DNA of 64,000 nucleotides from Ornithinicoccus sp045032955 (GTDB lineage Bacteria; Actinomycetota; Actinomycetes; Actinomycetales; Dermatophilaceae), in NCBI RefSeq assembly GCF_045032955.1, contig NZ_JBJFZU010000003.1, forward strand, positions 124,001 through 188,000. Direction: 5' to 3'. The notes under the pieces were generated by a model. That model was not told where the DNA came from. It made no database searches and worked only from the letters and a program-made list of their open reading frames with translations. This document shows positions 37,152 through 45,087 of the stretch, one piece after another. The translations under genes and the position numbers were made by a program. Position 1 is the stretch's first letter. Every line of letters starts with the position of its first letter.

Positions 37152-38468
37152 TCACTGGGTGGACATGAGCCGCTTGATGTTGCCGACGTACTGCTCGGTG
37201 TCCGGGAAGAGACCGTGCTGGCGCACGCTGGCCAGGCCCTGGTAGTACCCACCGATGGCCTCGTCCGAGGAGTCCGCGGAACGCTGCAGCGCCCGCATGA
37301 TGACGACCCCGGCGGTGACGTTGTCCTGCGGGTCGAGCAGGTTCAGCTCGCGCCCGACCAGCGAGGAGGCCCATTCCCCCGAGCTGGGGATGACCTGCAT
37401 CGCGCCGATCGCGTTCGCCGGGGAGACGGCCCGGTGGTTCCACCCGGACTCCTGGTAGGAGAGCGCGAGCATCAGCGACGGGTCGACCCCGTGCCGCCGG
37501 CTGGTCTCGGTGATCATCTCCTTCACCCGGTCCTGGCTGGGCGCGTCCACGCCGGACAGGTAGTCGCGGTTCGCCGCGGCCGAGCGGGCGATGCCGTCGG
37601 TGTAGCGGTAGTGCAGGAAAGTGTCGAGCACCTCCTCGCCGGCCTTGATGTCCCCGATGGTCGACTCGTCGTAGGGACGCTCGAGCGTGCCGGAGGAGGT
37701 CGAGGCGCCGGAGCCCCGGCCCGAGGAGGTGGTGTCCGCGGAACCGCCCGACCCGGTGCCGGGCAGGCGCAGCGTCTGGCCGGGGTAGATCATGGCGCTG
37801 CTGCTGAGGTCGTTGGCGCCGGCCAGCGCGGACACGCTCACCCCGCGGTCGGTGGCCAGGCCCCAGAGGGTGTCGCCGTTGCGCACCGTGACGGTCGTCG
37901 AGCCCGAGCTCGAGGACCGGTCGGCGGAGGACTGCTGGGAGCCGGACGCCGAGCTCGACGCGGGCGAGGACGCCGGTCGGGAGCCGGCCCCGTCCTTGCC
38001 GGGCAGGGTCAGCACCTGGTCGGGGTAGATGAGCCGGCTGTTGGTGAGCGAGTTCGCCGACACGAGCGCGTTGACGCTGACCCCGTGCCGCACGGCCAGG
38101 TGGGAGAGGGTGTCGCCGGCCCGGACCGTGACGGTCCCTGCGCCCCTGCGCTCCGAGGAGCTGGGCCGGGAGGACGACTCGGCCCCGGTGTCGGTGGCGC
38201 CGGAACCCGGGATGCGCAGGGTCGCGCCCGGCAGGATCCACCGGCCGCCCTGGGAGAGCTTGTTGGCGCGGACGATGTCCTGGGGGGCCACGTCGTAGCG
38301 GTCGGCGATGCCGTAGACGGTCTCACCGGGGACGACGGTGTGGGACCGGGTCTTCGGGGCCATCACCAGGTCGGTCGCGATGGGCGCGGTGGCGTGCACT
38401 CCGGTCGGGGCGACGTAGGCGTTGGTCGGCAGGTCGCCGGGGGGCAGGGCGGCGAAGAGGGGGCTCAC
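37152..38468 (-). CDS. LysM-repeat lytic transglycosylase-like protein
   Basis: 438 residues. Three LysM domains lie at about 42-88 (SHTVVPGETVYGIADRY), 112-157 (VTVRAGDTLSHLAVRHG) and 193-238 (VTVRNGDTLWGLATDRG), joined by Ser-rich linkers. A C-terminal SLT/lysozyme-like domain (about 320-438) has the catalytic Glu in ALSYQESGWN, then IGAMQVIP. It should remodel peptidoglycan outside the cell, yet I see no signal peptide after the GTG at 38468 (GGAGGA ribosome site), and an in-frame stop lies upstream. It sits between a PASTA kinase and the Rv2175c-like gene, suggesting a cell-wall sensing group. Confidence 0.87.
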   Translation of the reverse strand: MSPLFAALPPGDLPTNAYVAPTGVHATAPIATDLVMAPKTRSHTVVPGETVYGIADRYDVAPQDIVRANKLSQGGRWILPGATLRIPGSGATDTGAESSSRPSSSERRGAGTVTVRAGDTLSHLAVRHGVSVNALVSANSLTNSRLIYPDQVLTLPGKDGAGSRPASSPASSSASGSQQSSADRSSSSGSTTVTVRNGDTLWGLATDRGVSVSALAGANDLSSSAMIYPGQTLRLPGTGSGGSADTTSSGRGSGASTSSGTLERPYDESTIGDIKAGEEVLDTFLHYRYTDGIARSAAANRDYLSGVDAPSQDRVKEMITETSRRHGVDPSLMLALSYQESGWNHRAVSPANAIGAMQVIPSSGEWASSLVGRELNLLDPQDNVTAGVVIMRALQRSADSSDEAIGGYYQGLASVRQHGLFPDTEQYVGNIKRLMSTQ

Positions 38469-38565
38469 GTCGGGTCCTCCGAGGCTGAAGTGACGAGGTA
38501 TATACAGAAGTGCTGACGGGGTATTCGTGATTCAGGGTGAACACGATGCCCGTGAGGCAAAAGGG

Positions 38566-38594
38566 ACAGTACCTGCTCTATTCCTGTTGGTCCA
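38566..38594 (-). promoter_or_regulatory. Candidate promoter for the LysM gene
   Basis: On the minus strand TGGACC (38589-38594) and TACTGT (38566-38571) are separated by 17 bases, giving a leader of about 90 bases in an unusually AT-rich spacer. Confidence 0.35.
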
Positions 38595-38633
38595 CCTTTT
38601 GGGCGTGTCGCTGAATGTGATTGACTAGGGGGT

Positions 38634-38990
38634 GTGGTAAGTGACACGAATGTAATTCCGGAATGGTTGACAGTCCCCGAGGTCATGGAACGGACCGGGG
38701 CGAGCGTGCAGGAGGTCAGGAGCTGGTTGCAGGAACGTCAGCTGCTGGGGCGACGCCGAGGTGAGAACAGGGCCGTCATGGTGCCCGGCGGCTTCCTCGT
38801 CGAGGACGGTCCGCTGCCCTCGTTGCAGGGCACGATCACCGTCCTGTCGGACGGCGGTTTCTCCGACGACGAGGTGATCGACTGGTTGCATGCGCCGGAC
38901 GACACCTTCGCCGGCGGCAGTGCCCTGGCGTCCCTGCACACGGGGTCGAAGACCGAGGTGCGGCGACGCGCCCAGGAGCACGCCTTCTGA
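38634..38990 (+). CDS. Rv2175c-like winged-helix DNA-binding protein
   Basis: 118 residues. The N-terminal MerR-like winged helix (TVPEVMERTGASVQEVRSWL) is followed by a VPGGFL strand, the conserved TITVLSDGGFSDDEVIDWLH block, and the C-terminal EVRRRAQEHAF. This matches Rv2175c of M. tuberculosis, a DNA-binding substrate of PknL, and its neighbours here fit that pairing. The Thr residue phosphorylated in Rv2175c is in the N-terminal tail; this tail is short, so conservation of the site is unclear. The GTG at 38634 is the only sensible start. The upstream DNA and the first codons are AT-rich compared with the rest. Confidence 0.85.
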   Translation: MVSDTNVIPEWLTVPEVMERTGASVQEVRSWLQERQLLGRRRGENRAVMVPGGFLVEDGPLPSLQGTITVLSDGGFSDDEVIDWLHAPDDTFAGGSALASLHTGSKTEVRRRAQEHAF

Positions 38991-39002
38991 TCCCCGATGG
39001 CG

Positions 39003-39031
39003 CGGTCCGCGCCCTCAGGTGGCGCGGACCG
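39003..39031. terminator. Bidirectional hairpin between the Rv2175c-like gene and the polyprenyl synthase
   Basis: An 11-bp stem (39003-39013 with 39021-39031) and a 7-base loop. It overlaps the last codons of the minus-strand gene. Confidence 0.6.
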
Positions 39032-40100
39032 TGCAGATCTCGACCAGCTCGGCGAGCGCCCGGCGCCCGTCCGCGGTGAGGTCCCCGATGGTGTCCAGGG
39101 CGCGCACCGCCTCCTGGGCGTCGTCGGAGACCATCGCCTCCGTGCGCTCCAGCGCGGTGGACGAGACCAGCACCCGCCGGCACTCCTGGACGGCGTCGTC
39201 GCCGAGGTCGGGGTCGCCCAGGCTGTCGGCGAGCAACCGCGCGTCCGCGGGGTCGGCATACTCCAGGGCGTGCGCGACCAGGACGGTGTGCTTGCCCTCG
39301 CGCAGGTCGTCGCCGGCCGGCTTGCCGGTCTGCCCGGGGTCGCCGAAGACGCCCAGCACGTCGTCGCGGAGCTGGAAGGCCTCGCCCAGCGCAGCGCCGT
39401 AGCGGGCCAGTCCTGCGAGGGTGTCCTGCGTCGCGTCCGCGGCGAGCGCGCCGATGAGCAGCGGCTGCTCGACGGAGTAGCGCGCGCTCTTGAACCGGAT
39501 CACGGTGCGGCAGCGTTCCAGCCGTTCGGCGTGGCCGAGGTCGTGCCACCCGCGCGCGCCCTCCAGCATGTCCAGGAACTGGCCGCCCATGAGGTGGGTC
39601 CGCATCCGGTCGAACTCCGGGCGGGCCCGTCGCAGACCGGCCTCGGGCAGGCCGCTGGAGCTGAAGAGCTCGTCGGTCCAGCACAGGCACAGGTCGCCGG
39701 CCAGGATGGCGGCGGCGTGACCGAAGCGGGCGGACTCGCCGGACCAGCCCTGCGCCTGGTGGCGGGCGGCGAACGCCCGGTGGGCGGTGGGGTGCCCGCG
39801 CCGCAGGTCGCTGTTGTCCATCACGTCGTCGTGCAGGAGCGCCGCCGCCTGGAAGACCTCCATCGAGCTCGCGGCCCGGACGGCGGCGTCGTCGTCGGCA
39901 CCCCCGAGCGCGCGCCACCCCCAGTAGAGGAAGGCGGCACGCAGCCGCTTTCCCCCGGCCAGCAGCTCCGCGACGGAGTCGACGAGCGGGGTCATCGGTT
40001 CGCCCAGGGCGGCGAGCGCCTCTCGCTGCGCGTCGATGTGCTCGTCCAGCGCGCGCTGCACCCGGGGGAGCAGGTCGACGCCGTCCAGGGCGTGCGTCAC
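39015..40100 (-). CDS. idsA: Polyprenyl (geranylgeranyl-type) diphosphate synthase
   Basis: Trans-prenyltransferase that condenses isopentenyl diphosphate with allylic primers. 361 residues. The first Asp-rich motif is HDDVMD (D91, D92, D95) and the second is RDDVLGVFGD near residue 245. The GGKRLR substrate loop (50-54) and the GQFLDM helix are present. The residues before the first motif (ALLHDD) are small, suggesting a C15-C20 or longer product; chain length is not certain. The GTG at 40100 follows GGAGGACCC. Mycobacterial idsA2 (Rv2173) is in the same position relative to pknL. Confidence 0.92.
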   Translation of the reverse strand: MTHALDGVDLLPRVQRALDEHIDAQREALAALGEPMTPLVDSVAELLAGGKRLRAAFLYWGWRALGGADDDAAVRAASSMEVFQAAALLHDDVMDNSDLRRGHPTAHRAFAARHQAQGWSGESARFGHAAAILAGDLCLCWTDELFSSSGLPEAGLRRARPEFDRMRTHLMGGQFLDMLEGARGWHDLGHAERLERCRTVIRFKSARYSVEQPLLIGALAADATQDTLAGLARYGAALGEAFQLRDDVLGVFGDPGQTGKPAGDDLREGKHTVLVAHALEYADPADARLLADSLGDPDLGDDAVQECRRVLVSSTALERTEAMVSDDAQEAVRALDTIGDLTADGRRALAELVEICTVRAT

Positions 40101-40184
40101 GGGTCCTCCTGTGCTCGGGGGCCGGCGTGATGCCGGGTCGGTGGGCCGGTGCGGCCCGTGGCCGGACCTGCTCCACCAGCCTCG

Positions 40185-40190
40185 AGCCTA
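40185..40190 (-). promoter_or_regulatory. -10 element for the polyprenyl synthase gene
   Basis: TAGGCT on the minus strand, predicting a leader of about 78 bases before the GTG at 40100. Confidence 0.4.
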
Positions 40191-40204
40191 TCGGGGGTGG
40201 TGCC

Positions 40205-40237
40205 CGGCCCGGGCCACCCCCTCCTTGGCCCGGGCCG
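40205..40237. other. Orphan 12-bp perfect hairpin in a divergent promoter region
   Basis: CGGCCCGGGCCA (40205-40216) and its exact complement (40226-40237) around a 9-base loop. Both flanking genes point away from it, so it is not an obvious terminator of either. Confidence 0.6.
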
Positions 40238-40293
40238 AGGTGTCCATGGTGCTGCCCGACGGGGTCCGCGTGCAGGAGTTGTCCACACGGGGG

Positions 40294-40322
40294 TTGAGCT
40301 TGTCGGTGGGGAGTCGTACCTT
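40294..40322 (+). promoter_or_regulatory. Promoter of the SOS mutagenesis operon
   Basis: TTGAGC (40294-40299) and TACCTT (40317-40322) with a 17-base spacer. The predicted start, near 40329, is immediately before the LexA site. Confidence 0.55.
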
Positions 40323-40333
40323 TGTCCTATGCG

Positions 40334-40349
40334 TCGAACATCTGTTCGA
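40334..40349. promoter_or_regulatory. LexA binding site (SOS box)
   Basis: TCGAACATCTGTTCGA is a perfect match to the actinobacterial SOS consensus TCGAAC-N4-GTTCGA. It lies just downstream of the predicted promoter and 42 bases before DUF6504, so LexA would block the whole operon until DNA damage. Confidence 0.88.
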
Positions 40350-40391
40350 CTCAAGAACGGTCCACCGCCTCGAGTCCGCAGGGAGAGCGTC

Positions 40392-40757
40392 ATGAGCAGG
40401 AGATACCACGAGCAGGTCGAGGTCCGGCTGGGCCCGGCCCGGGAGCACGGGGTCCGGGTGGAGGGGGCGCTGTCGACCACCCCCGGCGACGACCAGGTCC
40501 CCACGCTCTTCCTCTGGCGCGGACGTCTGCACCTGGTGCGCGCGGTGCTCGCCCAGTGGAGCCAGCGGGTGCCGTGGTGGCGCGGTGCCGAGGACGAGGA
40601 GGGCACCGGCGGCGCGACGGAGGGTTCGGCGCCGGCGCTGCCGACCCTGGAACGGGTGGTCTGGCGGGTGGAGGCCGGCGCCGGTCGGACCGGCGGCACC
40701 GGGGTCTACGACCTCGCCCAGGGCGAGCGCTGGTGGCTGGACCGTGTCACCGACTGA
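40392..40757 (+). CDS. DUF6504 protein, first gene of the SOS operon
   Basis: 121 residues of the DUF6504 type. A YHEQVEVRLGP strand is followed by PTLFLWRGRLHLVRAVLAQW, a WWRG loop, an acidic/Gly insert (EDEEGTGG) and a final ERVVWRVEAGAG strand ending with YDLAQGERWWLDRV. It looks like a small beta-rich protein with many Trp residues, perhaps a protein- or nucleic-acid-binding module. It has no known activity. Relatives occur next to dnaE2/dinB genes in actinobacteria, as here. The ATG at 40392 has GGAGAG 4 bases upstream; an upstream extension through the SOS box is rejected. Confidence 0.83.
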   Translation: MSRRYHEQVEVRLGPAREHGVRVEGALSTTPGDDQVPTLFLWRGRLHLVRAVLAQWSQRVPWWRGAEDEEGTGGATEGSAPALPTLERVVWRVEAGAGRTGGTGVYDLAQGERWWLDRVTD

Positions 40758-40821
40758 TGGGGGCACGGGAGCGAGGACGCGGTGCAGGCAGAACGAGGGC
40801 GACGACAGGAAGAAGGACGTG

Positions 40822-41247
40822 ATGACGGCTCAGGTGGCCACGGCGGGCGCCGTGCTGGACCTGCTCGAGCGTGCGCAGGCGGTGCTGCTGCAGGCCTGCC
40901 ACAGCAGTACCGCCGCCGAGCGCTACACCCAGGCCCACCTGGCGGCGTTGCGGGCCGGTGCCGCGCTGCTCGCGGCACGCACCGTGCCGAGCCGGCGCAG
41001 CCGACCGCGCAGCGTCTGGGAGGTGCTGCCCACGGTGGCCCCCGAGCTGACCGAGTGGGCGATCTTCTTCGCCGACTCCGGTCGGCGCCGGCTCGCCCTG
41101 GAGCGGGGTGCCGACGTCGTGACCGCACGGGAGGCCGACGACCTGGTCCGCTCGGGGGAGCGGTTCCTCGAGCTGGTGCGGGCCGCCCTGCACCTGCCCT
41201 GCGAGGTGCCGCTCGCGGCCGAGCTGGCCCCGTTGGGACACGGGTGA
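40822..41247 (+). CDS. SAV_6107-type HEPN-like protein
   Basis: 141 residues, all alpha-helical by composition, matching the SAV_6107 HEPN family. The first helix is VLDLLERAQAVLLQA, the second ERYTQAHLAALRAGAALLAAR; then comes SVWEVLPTVAPELTEWAIFFADSGRRRLALERG, and a last helix with DDLVRSGERFLELV. R34-x4-H39 formally fits the HEPN ribonuclease motif R-x4-6-H, but it lies in helix two rather than the usual late helix, so catalysis is uncertain. The ATG at 40822 follows AGAAGGAC. It is located between DUF6504 and dnaE2 in an SOS operon, 4 bases before dnaE2. Confidence 0.8.
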   Translation: MTAQVATAGAVLDLLERAQAVLLQACHSSTAAERYTQAHLAALRAGAALLAARTVPSRRSRPRSVWEVLPTVAPELTEWAIFFADSGRRRLALERGADVVTAREADDLVRSGERFLELVRAALHLPCEVPLAAELAPLGHG

Positions 41248-41250
41248 GGT

Positions 41251-44200
41251 ATGCCTGAGAGCGACGACTTCGTCCATCTGCACGTCGCCTCCAGCGCCTC
41301 GATGCGCTACGGCGCCTCCCACCCTGCCGACCTGGTGGCACTGGCGGCCGGGCACGGGCAGTCGGCACTGGGGCTGACCGACCGGGACGGCCTCTACGGC
41401 GCCGTCCGGTTCGCCCGGGCCTGCACCGACGCCGGGATCGCCCCGGTGCTGGGGGTCGACCTGGCGCTGGCCGCCGCCCCGGACCCCGGGCGGCGCGGAC
41501 CACGCACCCCGGTCAAGGGCGGTGCCCTGGTGGACGACCAGCAGCCCCGGGTGGTCGTGCTGGCCCGTGGGCAGCGGGCCGGGGTCGACCCCGGGACCGG
41601 CTGGGCACGTCTGTGCCGCCTGGTCACGCACACCCACCTGGCCGGGGAGCGTTCCGTGCCACGCACCACCCCGGAGCTGGTGGCCCGGGCGGCGGCCTCG
41701 GTCGAGGGGGTGGCCCCGCTCGTCGTGCTGCTCGGCCCCGGCTCCGACGTCGGCCGGGCCCTGCTGGCCCGGCGGCACGAGCTGGCCCGCTCGCTGCTGC
41801 AGGGGTGGACGGACGTGCTGCCCGCGGGGGCGGTGCGGGTCGAGGTGGTCTGCCACGGTGGTCCCGGGGGCACCCCGGGCAGCGTGCCGCACGCCACCGC
41901 GCTGTGGGCCCTGGCGAGGGAGCTGGGCGTCCCCGCGGTGCTCACCGCCGCGGTCCGGCACGCCACCCCGGAGCAGGCCCGGGTGGTCGACGTGCTGGAC
42001 GCCGCCCGGAGGATGGTGGCGCTCGACGAGCGTCACCTGGACCGGGTCAGCAGCGCCGGCCACCTGGCCGGGACCGCGGCCATGCACGGGCTGGCCCGCC
42101 AGCTCGAGCGGGCCGGCGGGCCGGGGGCCCGGGCCGAGGTGCTGCTGCGCGACACCCTCGCGCTGGCCGCCGAGTGCCACCAGGACCCCCGGTCCGACCT
42201 CGGGATCGGCTCGGTCCACCTGCCCGAGCCGGAGATCCTCGGGGTCGAGGGGGTCGGGCAGGCGCACCAGGTGCTCACCGAGAGGTGCACCCAGGCGATC
42301 GGCACCCGGTACCCCGGCGCCGACCAGGCATACCGGCGCGGTCTGCAGGTCCGGCTCGAGGAGGAGCTGGGCGTCATCGCGGGTCTGGGGTACCCCACCT
42401 ACTTCCTCACCGTCGCCCAGGTCTGCGACCTCATCCGCGACCAGGGGGTGCGGGTGGCGGCCCGGGGCTCGGGCGCCGGCAGTCTGGTGAACTACCTGCT
42501 CGGGATCAGCGGGGTGGACCCGATGGAGCACGGTCTGCTGATGGAGCGCTTCTGCTCACCGCTTCGTGCCCAGCTGCCGGACATCGACATCGACGTGGAG
42601 TCGGCCCGCCGCACCGAGCTCTACGAGCGGATCCTGGAGCGCTTCGGGTCGGAGCGGGTGACCTGCGTGTCGATGGTCGAGACCTACCGGGTGCGGCACG
42701 CGGTCCGTGACGTGGCGGCGACCCTCGGGCTGCCACCCGGGGAGATCGACACCCTCGCCAAGGCCTTCCCGCACATCCGGGCGCGGGACGCACGGGCCGC
42801 CATCCGTGACCTGCCCGAGCTGCGCCGCCAGGGGCTGGACGCGCCCAGGATGCAGCAGCTGCTGGAGCTGGTGGAGTCCCTGGACGGGCTGCCCCGGCAC
42901 ATTGCCATGCACCCCTGCGGGGTGATCCTGTCCAACACCGGGCTGCTGGACCGCACCCCGGTCGAGGCGAGCTGGCTGGGGTTCCCGATGAGCCAGTTCG
43001 ACAAGGACGACGTCGAGGAGCTCGGGCTGCTCAAGCTCGACGTGCTCGGCATCCGGATGCAGTCCTCGATGGCGCACGCGCTGGACGAGGTCCACCGGGT
43101 CGACGGGGTGAGCATCGACCTCGACGACCGGCACCAGGTGCCGCTGGACGACCCGGACACCTACTCGCTCATCCAGTCCACCCGCACCCTGGGGTGCTTC
43201 CAGATCGAGTCCCCCGGGCAGCGCGAGCTCGTCGGCAAGTTCGGCCCGGAGAACTTCTCCGACATCATCATCGACATCTCGCTCTTCCGTCCGGGCCCGG
43301 TGAAGTCCGACATGATCAGGCCGTTCCTGCACGCGCGGCAGGGCTGGGGGGAGCCGGAGTACCTGCATCCCAGCCTGGTGCCCTACCTGGAGCAGACCTG
43401 CGGGGTCGTCGTCTTCCACGAGCAGGTGCTGCAGATCGTCGCCGAGACCACCGGGGTGTCCCTGGCCCAGGCCGACGAGGTGCGGCGGGCCATGGGCAGC
43501 ACGGCAGGCCAGGAGAAGGTCGAGGTGTGGTGGCGGACCGTCGCCGCGGCCCGGGGCTACCGGGGCGAGGACGTCGACCGCATCTGGGAGGTGCTCGCGG
43601 CCTTCGCCTCCTTCGGTTTCTGCAAGGCCCACGCGGCGGCCTTCGCGCTGCCGACCTACCAGTCGGCCTGGCTGAAGACCCATCACACCGCGGCCTTCCT
43701 CGCCGGGGTGCTGACCCACGACCCGGGGATGTACCCCAAACGCCTCATCCTCGACGAGGCCCGCAGCATGGGCGTGCACGTGCTCGGCCTGGACGTCAAC
43801 GCCTCGGGCTCGAGCTACCGGGTGGAGCGGGTCGAGCCGGACGGCGCCCCGAGCGGGGCGCGGGGACCGTCCCGGGGCCCGCTGCCCCGTCGTCCGGACC
43901 GGGTCGACGAGACGCTGGACCGGATCGAGCGACGGGCGGACGGCTACGGCATCCGGCTCTCCCTGTCCGAGGTCAAGGGCATCTCCGAGGACGAGGTCAC
44001 CAGGATCGTCGCCGGGCAGCCCTACGACTCGCTGGCCGACCTGTGGCACCGGGCGCGTCCCAGCCGGCCGACCGCCGAGCGGCTGGTGCTGGCCGGAGGT
44101 CTGGACGCCCTGCACCGGGTCGGGCGGCAGGGGCCGCGGGCCGGCACCGCGGGACGCTCCGGGGCGGCGCAGGCCCGACGGGGTGAACTGACCCGGCGTG

Positions 44201-45087
44201 ACCTGCTGCTGCACCTCCGGGACCTGGACCGGTGGACGCGGCACGCGGCGACCGGTCGCGGTCGGAGCCGGGGCGGTCGTCGGCCGGCGCCGCAGATCGA
44301 GCAGGTGGCCGGTGAGGTCGCCACCCGCACCGGGGCCCAGGCCGAGGGACGCCGGCCGCGGTTCCGGCACCCGGCGGGGGGACCGGCGCAGGCCACCCAG
44401 CTGACCCTGGAGCTGGGTGACGACCCGGCGCCGTTGTCGGGCAGCGGGCTGCCGGAGATGGACGAGTCCGAGCAGCTCCGGGCGGAGCTGGAGGTGCTGG
44501 GTATGGACGTCAGCCGGCACGTGGTCGCCGGGCACACCCGGATGCTGGCCGAGCTCGGGGTGACCCGGTCCCGCGACCTGCTCTCCTGCCGGGGAGGGGC
44601 CGAGGTGCTCATCGCCGGCGCGAAGGTGGCCACCCAGACCCCACCGGTCCGCTCCGGGCGCCGTGTCGTCTTCCTCACCCTCGAAGACGGCACCGGTCCG
44701 GCCGACGCGACCTTCTTCGAGGACGTCCAGGGCCCGTACGCGGGCACCGTCTTCCACTCCTGGCTGCTGGTGGTGCGCGGGGTCCTGCGCCGCACCGGCC
44801 CCCGGGGGGTGTCGATCCGGGCGACCGGCGCCTGGGAGCTGGGCTCGCTGGCCCAGGCCTGGGAGCACGGAGGGGTGGTCGCGGTCCGGGAGCAGATGGC
44901 GAGGGCGGAGGAGACCGCGCGCCTGCTCGCGGCCGAGGACGCGGGCCCCCGGCCCGGACGACGGGTGCTGGTCCACGCCTCCGGCTTCACCCAGTCGCCC
45001 TACGCCGACATCAAGCCGGCGGGGGAGGCCACCCGGCAGCCCGGTGGCAAGCTGTGGCACTCCAGCCCGGGGAGCTCCGGGTGGTGA
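41251..45087 (+). CDS. dnaE2: Error-prone DNA polymerase III alpha subunit (DnaE2/ImuC type)
   Basis: Translesion C-family polymerase for induced mutagenesis. 1278 residues, longer than the usual 1050-1150. The N-terminal PHP domain keeps HLH but has LTDRDGLYG where active ones have DHD, so proofreading is unlikely. The palm aspartates are in PDIDIDVES (about 443-451) and LKLDVLGIR. The DnaE2-typical FCKAHAAAFALPTYQSAWLK and THDPGMYPKRLIL follow. An Arg/Gly-rich insert lies near 975-1055, and an OB fold near 1110-1170. The ATG at 41251 has GGGTGAGG upstream. It overlaps dinB by 4 bases. Confidence 0.93.
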   Translation: MPESDDFVHLHVASSASMRYGASHPADLVALAAGHGQSALGLTDRDGLYGAVRFARACTDAGIAPVLGVDLALAAAPDPGRRGPRTPVKGGALVDDQQPRVVVLARGQRAGVDPGTGWARLCRLVTHTHLAGERSVPRTTPELVARAAASVEGVAPLVVLLGPGSDVGRALLARRHELARSLLQGWTDVLPAGAVRVEVVCHGGPGGTPGSVPHATALWALARELGVPAVLTAAVRHATPEQARVVDVLDAARRMVALDERHLDRVSSAGHLAGTAAMHGLARQLERAGGPGARAEVLLRDTLALAAECHQDPRSDLGIGSVHLPEPEILGVEGVGQAHQVLTERCTQAIGTRYPGADQAYRRGLQVRLEEELGVIAGLGYPTYFLTVAQVCDLIRDQGVRVAARGSGAGSLVNYLLGISGVDPMEHGLLMERFCSPLRAQLPDIDIDVESARRTELYERILERFGSERVTCVSMVETYRVRHAVRDVAATLGLPPGEIDTLAKAFPHIRARDARAAIRDLPELRRQGLDAPRMQQLLELVESLDGLPRHIAMHPCGVILSNTGLLDRTPVEASWLGFPMSQFDKDDVEELGLLKLDVLGIRMQSSMAHALDEVHRVDGVSIDLDDRHQVPLDDPDTYSLIQSTRTLGCFQIESPGQRELVGKFGPENFSDIIIDISLFRPGPVKSDMIRPFLHARQGWGEPEYLHPSLVPYLEQTCGVVVFHEQVLQIVAETTGVSLAQADEVRRAMGSTAGQEKVEVWWRTVAAARGYRGEDVDRIWEVLAAFASFGFCKAHAAAFALPTYQSAWLKTHHTAAFLAGVLTHDPGMYPKRLILDEARSMGVHVLGLDVNASGSSYRVERVEPDGAPSGARGPSRGPLPRRPDRVDETLDRIERRADGYGIRLSLSEVKGISEDEVTRIVAGQPYDSLADLWHRARPSRPTAERLVLAGGLDALHRVGRQGPRAGTAGRSGAAQARRGELTRRDLLLHLRDLDRWTRHAATGRGRSRGGRRPAPQIEQVAGEVATRTGAQAEGRRPRFRHPAGGPAQATQLTLELGDDPAPLSGSGLPEMDESEQLRAELEVLGMDVSRHVVAGHTRMLAELGVTRSRDLLSCRGGAEVLIAGAKVATQTPPVRSGRRVVFLTLEDGTGPADATFFEDVQGPYAGTVFHSWLLVVRGVLRRTGPRGVSIRATGAWELGSLAQAWEHGGVVAVREQMARAEETARLLAAEDAGPRPGRRVLVHASGFTQSPYADIKPAGEATRQPGGKLWHSSPGSSGW

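Noticed and set aside
38469..38640. A c-di-AMP (ydaO-type) riboswitch before the LysM wall-hydrolase gene
   Set aside because: Such riboswitches often precede wall hydrolases in actinobacteria, but I could not place the conserved core segments in the right order on the minus strand.
40149..40391. An N-terminal extension of the DUF6504 protein
   Set aside because: The frame is open, but it would run through the promoter and the SOS box. The family begins at the ATG at 40392, which has a ribosome site.
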